The notes below the pieces were generated by a model, which was given only the letters and a program-made list of their open reading frames with translations, did not search any database and was not told where the DNA came from. Shown piece after piece: positions 25,841 through 32,458 of a stretch of DNA of 32,458 bases; within the stretch, counting starts at the first letter, position 1, and the number at the start of each line of letters is the position of its first letter. Position numbers and translations under genes: made by a program. Origin of the DNA: Bacteroidota bacterium (GTDB lineage Bacteria > Bacteroidota > Bacteroidia > Flavobacteriales > Flavobacteriaceae); contig QMOV01000015.1 in assembly GCA_003650305.1 (NCBI GenBank), forward strand, positions 1 through 32,458, in the 5' to 3' direction.

Positions 25841-27325
25841 ATGAAAAAAATAATTTTCCTTTCATGCTTCCTTATAGTTTTTCTCTCTTACAGTCAAAGC
25901 AGAAAAATTCCAATCGATACAATGGTAGTTACAACACACAATACAACCATAAAAGGTCAAAATTTTTCTTATACAGCAACTACTGGAACACAACCTGTTT
26001 GGGATACTAATGGAGATCCAACAGCTACATTGTTTTATACATATTATAAACGTAATAATACTAAAAGTGCAGATAGACCATTAATTATTTCTTTTAATGG
26101 AGGACCAGGATCAGCTTCGGTTTGGATGCATGTTGCTTATACAGGACCTCGTATTTTAAATATTGATGACGAAGGCTATCCTGTACAACCTTATGGCTTC
26201 AGAAACAATCCATATTCAATTTTAGATGTTGCAGATATTGTTTTTGTAAATCCTGTAAATACTGGATATTCCCGAATGATTGAAGATAAGGATGGCAAAT
26301 TACCAGACAAAAAATTATTCTTCGGAATTAATGCAGATATTAAATATTTAGCAGAATGGGTAAACACATTTGTTTCCAGAAAAAACCGTTGGGAATCTCC
26401 AAAATACATTATTGGTGAAAGTTATGGTGGTACTCGTGTAATGGGATTATCAAATGAACTTCAAAGCTCGCATTGGATGTATTTAAATGGTGTGATTTTA
26501 GTTTCTCCAGCAGATTATAACCTTTATAGTACTGGACAACCCATTTATTCAGCAATTAATTTACCTTACTTTACAGCAGCTGCTTGGTATCATAAGGTAT
26601 TGCCAACAGCTTTACAAAGCAAAGATTTAACTGAAATTTTACCAGAAGTAGAAGACTATGCCATAAATATATTAATGCCAGCAATAGCTAAAGGAGGTTT
26701 TATTTCGGATGCAGAAAGGAATGATGTAGCAGAAAGAATGTCTTATTATTCAGGGCTTAATAAAAAGGCGATTATACAGCATAATTTAGTTGTTCCTACT
26801 AGTTTCTTTTGGAAAGAACTACTACGTGATAGAACTGGACAAACAATTGGCAGATTAGATTCTCGTTATTTAGGAATCGACAAAATGGAAGCTGGAACGA
26901 GACCAGATTACAGTGCCGAACTCACATCTTGGTTACATTCTTTTACGCCAGCAATAAACCATTATATTAAAAAAGAATTAAAATTTGATACTGATATTAA
27001 GTACAATATGTTTGGTTCTGTGCGTCCTTGGGATAGAGAAAACAATACTACTAGAGAAGATTTACGTAAAGCAATGGCAGCCAATCCCTATTTAAAAGTA
27101 TTAAACCAATCGGGTTATTACGATGGAGCTACTACTTATTTCGCTGCTAAATATACCTTATCACAAATTGACCCAAGTGGAAAAATGAAGGATCGCTTTA
27201 CGTTTAAAGGCTATAGAAGCGGACATATGATGTATTTGAGAAACGAAGATTTAATTAAGTCCAATGATGATTTAAGAGAATTCATCAAAAATTCGTTAGC
27301 TAAAGGAAAATCGGCTAAATATTAA
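25841..27325 (+). CDS. S10-family serine carboxypeptidase, exported
   Basis: A secreted or periplasmic serine carboxypeptidase of 494 residues. Residues 1-20 are a signal peptide (ending SYSQS). The oxyanion-binding motif FNGGPGSAS (85-93) and the nucleophile motif GESYGG (192-197, S194) are intact. The catalytic aspartate probably lies in LNQSGYYDGATTYF and the histidine in KGYRSGHMMY near the C-terminus, in the usual order Ser-Asp-His. The family removes C-terminal amino acids at acid pH. It sits 3 bases before a sialidase-fold lipoprotein gene, so the two are co-transcribed. Confidence 0.93.
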   Translation: MKKIIFLSCFLIVFLSYSQSRKIPIDTMVVTTHNTTIKGQNFSYTATTGTQPVWDTNGDPTATLFYTYYKRNNTKSADRPLIISFNGGPGSASVWMHVAYTGPRILNIDDEGYPVQPYGFRNNPYSILDVADIVFVNPVNTGYSRMIEDKDGKLPDKKLFFGINADIKYLAEWVNTFVSRKNRWESPKYIIGESYGGTRVMGLSNELQSSHWMYLNGVILVSPADYNLYSTGQPIYSAINLPYFTAAAWYHKVLPTALQSKDLTEILPEVEDYAINILMPAIAKGGFISDAERNDVAERMSYYSGLNKKAIIQHNLVVPTSFFWKELLRDRTGQTIGRLDSRYLGIDKMEAGTRPDYSAELTSWLHSFTPAINHYIKKELKFDTDIKYNMFGSVRPWDRENNTTREDLRKAMAANPYLKVLNQSGYYDGATTYFAAKYTLSQIDPSGKMKDRFTFKGYRSGHMMYLRNEDLIKSNDDLREFIKNSLAKGKSAKY

Positions 27326-27328
27326 TTA

Positions 27329-28561
27329 ATGCGAAAACACTTATTTTCTGGATTTCTTGCTATTTTTATTTTATTGGCAATATGTTCCTGTAAATCTGAA
27401 CCTATAGAAACTATAGCATTTATTGAAACTCCAGCAGGTTTAATTAGTTCTGAACCCAATTTGCACAAGACAGATGATGGCACAATATATTTAAGTTGGA
27501 TTGAAACTAATGCTGACAAAAGCAGCACACTATCGTTTTCAACTTTAGACGATAATAATAGTTGGTCGCAACCAAAAACCATTGCTAATGGTACAGATTG
27601 GTTTGTAAATTGGGCAGACTTCCCTTCTATTAGTTCTTTTGGAAAAATTGGTTTAGCTGCACATTTTTTAGATAAAAGTGCTGAAGATACTTTTGCTTAC
27701 GATGTAAAACTTACTCTTTCCAATGATAATGGAAATACTTGGAACGCTCCTTTTATTCCACATAGTGATAATACAAAAACGGAGCATGGCTTTGTGAGTA
27801 AAGTCGCAATGAACGATAATAGCTTTCTTGCTGTATGGCTCGATGGACGAAAAATGGCTTATGCCGAAAAAGATTCAACCATAACCAAAGAAATGACTTT
27901 AAGAAGTGCCATTATAAACAAAGAAGGAGAATTATTAAACGAATATTTATTAGATAATCGTGTTTGTGATTGTTGCCAAACAGATGCTGCTATGACTAAT
28001 GATGGACCAATAGTTGTGTATAGAGATCGATCTGAAAAAGAAATTAGGGATATATATTATGTAAGACTGATTAATAACGAATGGACAGAACCTAAACCCA
28101 TTTTTAACGATAACTGGGAAATAGTTGGTTGTCCTGTTAATGGAGCTGCAATTTCTGCAAAAGACAATACTGTAGCTGTAGTTTGGTTTACTATGGCATT
28201 TAATGTTCCTAAAGTAAAAGTTGCATTTTCTAACGATAATGGAGAAACCTTTGGTAAGCCTATAAATATTGGAGATATTGACCCAATGGGTCGTGTAGAT
28301 ATTGAATTGTTAGAAGACAATTCAGCTTTTGTAAGTTGGATGGATATTGTAAATGAAAATACCGTTATTCAGCTTCAAAAAGTATTTCAAGATGGTACTT
28401 TAAGTGAGCTTACTACATTAACAGAATCTTCGGAGAGTAGATCGAGTGGTTTTCCAAGAATGGTTGTTAAAGATAATATGGCATATTTAACCTGGACAGA
28501 TGCCAGAGATAAAAATTTGAGCATTAAAACAGCAAGAGTAAATACTAACAATTTAAGATAG
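27329..28561 (+). CDS. Sialidase-fold lipoprotein with a CxCC motif
   Basis: A predicted lipoprotein of 410 residues with a beta-propeller of the BNR/sialidase type. The signal peptide ends ICSC (C21). Asp-box-like segments occur, for example SNDNGNTWNAPF (131-142) and FSNDNGETFGKP. The middle has RVCDCCQTDAAM (C213, C215, C216), the YRDRSEKEIRDIYYVR stretch, and IVGCPVNGA (C268), which I recall as conserved in a large family annotated as exo-alpha-sialidase-like. I see no clear sialidase catalytic arginine triad, so enzymatic activity should not be assumed. The cysteine group may bind a metal or form disulfides. It is co-transcribed with the S10 peptidase, and 12 bases separate it from the glycosyltransferase gene. 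Confidence 0.82.
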   Translation: MRKHLFSGFLAIFILLAICSCKSEPIETIAFIETPAGLISSEPNLHKTDDGTIYLSWIETNADKSSTLSFSTLDDNNSWSQPKTIANGTDWFVNWADFPSISSFGKIGLAAHFLDKSAEDTFAYDVKLTLSNDNGNTWNAPFIPHSDNTKTEHGFVSKVAMNDNSFLAVWLDGRKMAYAEKDSTITKEMTLRSAIINKEGELLNEYLLDNRVCDCCQTDAAMTNDGPIVVYRDRSEKEIRDIYYVRLINNEWTEPKPIFNDNWEIVGCPVNGAAISAKDNTVAVVWFTMAFNVPKVKVAFSNDNGETFGKPINIGDIDPMGRVDIELLEDNSAFVSWMDIVNENTVIQLQKVFQDGTLSELTTLTESSESRSSGFPRMVVKDNMAYLTWTDARDKNLSIKTARVNTNNLR

Positions 28562-28573
28562 TTGTTGTAAAAA

Positions 28574-29581
28574 ATGCATAAACCTCTTATAAGCATTCTC
28601 ATTCCTTTTAAAAATACTGTTGAGTTTTTACCAGAATGTTTACAATCTATTATTAATCAAACTTACAGCACATGGGAATTGCTAATCGTTGATGATGGCT
28701 CAACAGATGAAAGCTTCAAATTAGTAGAAAATTTTGCAAATAAAGATTCAAGAATTCACCTTCTTAAAAATAATGGCTTCGGAATTATTAGTGCTTTAAG
28801 ATTAGCATTTTCTAATAGCAAAGGAGATTTTATCACTCGAATGGATAGCGATGACATCATGTCTTCAAACAAATTAGAAGTTTTAAGTAATAACTTAATA
28901 AAATTTGGTAAACAACACGTAGCTATTGGTTTGGTTAAGTATTTTTCTGAAACAGGAATTGGTGATGGCTATTCAAAATATGAAACTTGGATAAATAACT
29001 TAACCTTAAATGGAACAAATTATAGTGAGATTTATAAGGAATGTGTCATTCCTTCACCTTGTTGGATGATTCATCGTGAAGATTTAATTAATGCAGATGC
29101 TTTTAATCCTAATCGCTATCCTGAAGATTATGATCTTACTTTCAGGTTTTATAAAAAAGGCTATACATGTATTCCTTGTAACAGCATTTTACACCAATGG
29201 AGAGACTATACTACAAGAGCATCTCGAATTGATCCTCATTATGCACATGACTATCTATTAGATATTAAACTGTATTATTTTTTAATGCTGGATTATAATA
29301 ACTCCAGACCATTAGCAATTTGGGGAGCTGGAGATAAAGGAAAAACAATTGCCAAAACCTTGATAGAAAATGAAGTCCCTTTTGATTGGATTTGTGATAA
29401 CCCAAAAAAAATAGGTCGTGATATATATGGTAAAGGGCTTAAGCCATTCACTTTTTTAAAGCAGATTCAAAACCCACAAAGCATCATAACTGTTGCAAAT
29501 GCAGAAGCTCAAAAGCAAATTAGAAACTATCTTACAAAACTAAGACTTCAATCTATGAGAGATTATTTTTTCTTCTGCTAA
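28574..29581 (+). CDS. Family 2 glycosyltransferase with C-terminal Rossmann-like domain
   Basis: Transfers a sugar from a nucleotide donor to an unknown acceptor, in the cytoplasm. Residues 1-230 are a GT-A family 2 domain: SILIPFKNTVEFLPECLQSIINQT, LLIVDDGSTD (37-46), the metal/nucleotide-binding MDSDD (90-94) and the acceptor-side EDYDLTFR (184-191). Residues about 246-335 add a second domain starting AIWGAGDKGKTIAKTL (248-263), followed by DWICDNPKKIGRDIYG. This is the glycine-rich beginning of the small nucleotide-binding domain found in PglD-like and related sugar-modifying proteins. There are no membrane segments. It ends the compact run that starts with the S10 peptidase, 12 bases after the lipoprotein gene. 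Confidence 0.88.
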   Translation: MHKPLISILIPFKNTVEFLPECLQSIINQTYSTWELLIVDDGSTDESFKLVENFANKDSRIHLLKNNGFGIISALRLAFSNSKGDFITRMDSDDIMSSNKLEVLSNNLIKFGKQHVAIGLVKYFSETGIGDGYSKYETWINNLTLNGTNYSEIYKECVIPSPCWMIHREDLINADAFNPNRYPEDYDLTFRFYKKGYTCIPCNSILHQWRDYTTRASRIDPHYAHDYLLDIKLYYFLMLDYNNSRPLAIWGAGDKGKTIAKTLIENEVPFDWICDNPKKIGRDIYGKGLKPFTFLKQIQNPQSIITVANAEAQKQIRNYLTKLRLQSMRDYFFFC

Positions 29582-29642
29582 TAAATTGATGTTAAACGTT
29601 AAATTTCTCAAAACGATAAAGAGATTATCTCATTTCATTTTC

Positions 29643-29650
29643 TATATTTG
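29643..29650 (+). promoter_or_regulatory. Candidate -7 element for the BatA-domain gene
   Basis: TATATTTG is an exact TAnnTTTG match 16 bases before the ATG at 29667. The -33 region has no TTG at standard spacing but contains the short palindrome GAGATTATCTC at 29621-29631. Confidence 0.5.
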
Positions 29651-29666
29651 ACAAATCATTTTTAGG

Positions 29667-31589
29667 ATGCAGTTTAAACACCCAGAACTTCTTTACGCTT
29701 TACTCCTTTTACTCATTCCTATTATAGTTCACTTATTTCAGTTACGGCGTTTTCAAAAAGTTGAATTTACCAATGTTCATTTTTTAAAGCAAGTAACTTT
29801 ACAAACCCGAAAAAGTTCACAGCTTAAAAAATGGATCACATTGCTTACACGTTTATTGTTATTGGCAGCAATCATTATTGCGTTTGCACAACCTTACGCT
29901 TCAAAATTAGATAATCTAAAAACCAACACAGAAACTGTTGTTTACCTTGATAACTCTTTTAGCATGCAAGCCAAAGGAGAAAATGGAGAGCTTTTAAGAA
30001 GAGCTGTTCAAGACGTGATTAATGCTATGGACGATAAAGACGTGATTACTGTTTTTACCAATAACAATACCTTTAAAAATGCTACAAAAAAGACTATTAA
30101 GAATGAATTGCTTCAGTTAGAATATACTTCAATTCAATTGGATTATGATGCTGTAATTTTAAAAGGCAAACAACTGTTTAGCAAAGAGGTTTCTACGTTA
30201 AAGAATTTAGTCTTGCTTTCCGATTTTCAGCAACAACAAAAAGATTTTATTATTGATTACGATAGCTCGATAAAAGTAAGTTTAGTAAAGTTAAAGTCTG
30301 TTAACAGTAATAATATTAGTATTGATAGTGTTTATATCTCTAAAACAAATGCGAGTAATATAGAATTTACTGTTTTATTAAAACATCAAAACGATGCAAT
30401 TAGCGATATTTCAATTTCTCTGTTTAGTAACAATAATCTTTTAGCTAAAACGTCGGTTAATAGTGATAATGGGTTAAAAGGCACATTTACACTTCCTAAC
30501 AATAATGAAATTAATGGCAAGATTACTATTGAAGATGCAAACCTTCAGTTTGACAACACTTTATACTTTAACATAAATCAGAGACCAAAAATTAATGTGT
30601 TGTCTATAAATTCGGCAGATGACAATTATTTAAAACGCGTTTTTACAGATGATGAATTTAACTATAAATCTTCAGCATTTAATCAGTTAAATTATAGCGA
30701 AATAGAACAACAAAATTTAATTGTTTTGAATGAATTAGACAATATATCTCTAGCTCTAATTAACGCTTTAAATACGTTTAAAAATAATGGTGGATATGTA
30801 TTAACTATTCCTTCAGTAAATATTACTATATCCTCTTATAATCAGTTGTTTACATATTTCAATAACATAAAAATAGATTCCCTAAATACTTCAGAAAAAA
30901 AACTAACTACAATCAACTATTCACATCCAATTTATAGCGATGTATTCGATAAAAAGGTGTCTAATTTTCAGTACCCAAAAGTAAATTCATTTTATGATTT
31001 AACATCTGGAAGCAGTTCAATTCTCCAATTTGAAGACGGAAAACCTTTTTTGTTGCAAAGCGGAAATGTATTTGTGTTTTCTTCAGCATTAAACACTAAA
31101 AATTCAAATTTTATAGATTCGCCTCTTATTGTGCCAACACTTTATAATATTGGGCGACAAAGTTTGCAATTACCAAAGCTATATTATACAATTGGAGAGG
31201 AAAATACTTTTGATGTTAATACAACAATGCAACAAGATGATATTATAAAATTAAAATCGAGTATCGTTGAAATTATACCACAGCAGCGAACTTTTAGTAA
31301 CAAAGTTACAATTACAACAAACGAAGAACCAGAAGTTGCAAGTGTTTATGCTATAACCAATAAAACTGAAATATTAGAGCATATAAGCTACAATTATAAT
31401 AGAAATGAAAGTGAAATGAGTTACTTGGAGCTTAACACTATTAAAAATGCAAGGATAAATAGTTCGGTTCCTCAACTTTTTAATGAGATAAAAAGTGATA
31501 CAAATGTTAACGAGCTATGGAAATGGTTTGTTATTTTTGCAGCAATGTTATTGATTATAGAAATGCTCATATTAAAATATTTTAAATGA
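29667..31589 (+). CDS. BatA-domain/VWA membrane protein
   Basis: A 640-residue inner-membrane protein. It opens with the BatA N-terminal domain, FKHPELLYALLLLLIPIIVHLFQLRRF (3-29), with one membrane segment (about 8-24) and a second at about 58-80. A von Willebrand A-like region follows, with the MIDAS motif DNSFSM in TVVYLDNSFSMQAKG. A long periplasmic part (about 180-610) has several beta-rich segments and ends with a third membrane helix and short cytoplasmic tail (WKWFVIFAAMLLIIEMLILKYFK). Other Bat-operon genes (MoxR ATPase, DUF58, TPR proteins) are absent nearby. It overlaps the next gene by 4 bases (ATGA), so the two proteins are translationally coupled. Its role is unknown. Confidence 0.9.
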   Translation: MQFKHPELLYALLLLLIPIIVHLFQLRRFQKVEFTNVHFLKQVTLQTRKSSQLKKWITLLTRLLLLAAIIIAFAQPYASKLDNLKTNTETVVYLDNSFSMQAKGENGELLRRAVQDVINAMDDKDVITVFTNNNTFKNATKKTIKNELLQLEYTSIQLDYDAVILKGKQLFSKEVSTLKNLVLLSDFQQQQKDFIIDYDSSIKVSLVKLKSVNSNNISIDSVYISKTNASNIEFTVLLKHQNDAISDISISLFSNNNLLAKTSVNSDNGLKGTFTLPNNNEINGKITIEDANLQFDNTLYFNINQRPKINVLSINSADDNYLKRVFTDDEFNYKSSAFNQLNYSEIEQQNLIVLNELDNISLALINALNTFKNNGGYVLTIPSVNITISSYNQLFTYFNNIKIDSLNTSEKKLTTINYSHPIYSDVFDKKVSNFQYPKVNSFYDLTSGSSSILQFEDGKPFLLQSGNVFVFSSALNTKNSNFIDSPLIVPTLYNIGRQSLQLPKLYYTIGEENTFDVNTTMQQDDIIKLKSSIVEIIPQQRTFSNKVTITTNEEPEVASVYAITNKTEILEHISYNYNRNESEMSYLELNTIKNARINSSVPQLFNEIKSDTNVNELWKWFVIFAAMLLIIEMLILKYFK

Positions 31590-32458
31590 ACGTACTCATT
31601 AAATCGGCTACAATTATTGACACAAAAAGTGACTTCCATAATAAAACAGTCGATATTTTAGTTGAAAAAGGCATTATTTCTAACATTGCTAAACGTATTA
31701 AAAATCCAAAAAAACACAAAGAAATCTCTCTAGATAATCTACACATATCTCAAGGATGGTTTGACAGTAGTGTGAGTTTTGGTGAGCCAGGTTTTGAAGA
31801 ACGCGAAACCATAGATAATGGATTACAAACAGCAGCAAAATCTGGTTTTACTGCAGTTGCTGTTAATGCAAATACAAATCCTGTAATAAGTACAAATACT
31901 GACGTTTCATTTTTAAAATCTAAAGCTGATAAACATTCGGTAGATTTATATCCAATTGGTGCTTTAACCAAGCATAGCGATGGAAATCATCTTGCCGAAT
32001 TGTATGATATGCATAATGCTGGAGCAGTTGCATTTGGAGATTACCAACAACCTGTTTGTAATCCTAATTTAATGAAGATCGCATTACAATATGCAAGTAA
32101 TTTTGAAGGATTAGTTTGTTCTTTTCCACAGGAAGATAAAATTGCTGGACAAGGTGTAATGAATGAAAATATTACAAGCACTACCATTGGTTTAAAAGGA
32201 ATTCCAGCTCTTGCTGAAGAATTGCAAATAGCTAGAGATTTGTTTTTATTGGATTATACAGAAGGAAAATTACATATTCCAACCATTTCTACTGCAAAAT
32301 CGGTAGCATTAATACGGAATGCTAAAAAGCAAAAACTCGATGTGAGTTGTAGTGTAGCAATACACAATCTGCTGTTTACAGACGAAAATCTTACTGATTT
32401 CGATACAAACTTTAAGGTCTCCCCTTCACTACGAACACAGGAAGATATTGACGCATTA
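31586..32458 (+). CDS. Dihydroorotase-like protein without metal ligands (partial, runs off the right edge)
   Basis: The first 291 residues of an amidohydrolase-fold protein; the 3' end lies outside the window. The order of segments follows class I dihydroorotase: an N-terminal beta domain (NVLIKSATIIDTKS), FDSSVSFGEPGFEERETI (59-76), GLKGIPALAEELQIARDL (202-219), LHIPTISTAKSVALIRNAK (229-247) and FKVSPSLRTQEDIDAL. But the metal histidines are replaced: DxHxH is D60-S-S62-V-S64, the histidine of the HxED motif is P181, and that of HISTA is T233. It should not be able to hold a zinc centre, so catalysis is unlikely. It may be an assembly partner for aspartate carbamoyltransferase, as PyrC' is in Pseudomonas, but no pyrB is visible here. 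Confidence 0.85.
   Translation, partial: MNVLIKSATIIDTKSDFHNKTVDILVEKGIISNIAKRIKNPKKHKEISLDNLHISQGWFDSSVSFGEPGFEERETIDNGLQTAAKSGFTAVAVNANTNPVISTNTDVSFLKSKADKHSVDLYPIGALTKHSDGNHLAELYDMHNAGAVAFGDYQQPVCNPNLMKIALQYASNFEGLVCSFPQEDKIAGQGVMNENITSTTIGLKGIPALAEELQIARDLFLLDYTEGKLHIPTISTAKSVALIRNAKKQKLDVSCSVAIHNLLFTDENLTDFDTNFKVSPSLRTQEDIDAL

Noticed and set aside
27329-28561. Confirmed sialidase
   Set aside because: Asp-box segments are seen but the catalytic arginine triad is not evident, so only the fold is claimed.

Overview
The window is AT-rich chromosomal DNA from a member of the Bacteroidota, most likely a marine-type Flavobacteriaceae. The evidence is the gene content (separate parE and parC, BatA-domain protein, DUF5916 protein, DUF6146- and DUF6787-like proteins, CarboxypepD_reg/TonB receptor), the absence of clear Shine-Dalgarno sequences, and several matches to the Bacteroidota -7 promoter element TAnnTTTG. 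No rRNA, tRNA, CRISPR array, prophage or insertion sequence was recognised. Coding density is high and no gene-free stretch exceeds about 300 bases.

Layout. 1-3.4 kb: aroB, a small conserved-looking acidic protein, then an Lrp/AsnC regulator and an M14 carboxypeptidase on the minus strand. 3.4-4.4 kb: an AT-rich divergent region, a XRE regulator and a small lipoprotein whose 3' end is made of a dispersed palindrome. 4.5-10.3 kb (minus): ychF, parE and parC, with parE/parC only 3 bases apart. 10.4-11.3 kb: the one accessory-looking patch, a HEPN-like gene split by a one-base slip in an A7 tract. 11.3-15.3 kb: a 2x[4Fe-4S] ferredoxin, divergent from an acyl-CoA reductase (LuxC family), serC and a short serA; serC and serA carry the first two steps of serine synthesis from 3-phosphoglycerate. 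15.4-19.5 kb: DUF6146-like lipoprotein, DUF6787-like membrane protein, a small exported His/Cys protein, a TonB-dependent receptor, and convergent msrA.

19.7-25.6 kb: a large DUF5916/CBM9-type outer-membrane protein, a LolD-like ABC ATPase, then an L-2-hydroxyglutarate oxidase followed by a DASS-family dicarboxylate transporter. These last two make a plausible C4/C5-dicarboxylate uptake and oxidation pair. 25.8-32.5 kb: an exported S10 peptidase, a sialidase-fold lipoprotein with a CxCC motif, a family 2 glycosyltransferase with an extra C-terminal Rossmann-like domain, a BatA/VWA membrane protein, and the start of a dihydroorotase-like protein that runs off the right edge and has lost the metal-binding histidines.

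Most of the window is ordinary core genome. I did not find a clear new multi-gene system. The items most worth a second look are the frameshifted HEPN-like gene, the metal-ligand-less dihydroorotase homologue overlapping the BatA gene, the palindrome that supplies a protein's C-terminus, the heptamer repeat touching the serA start codon, and the near-perfect palindrome touching the lhgO start codon.
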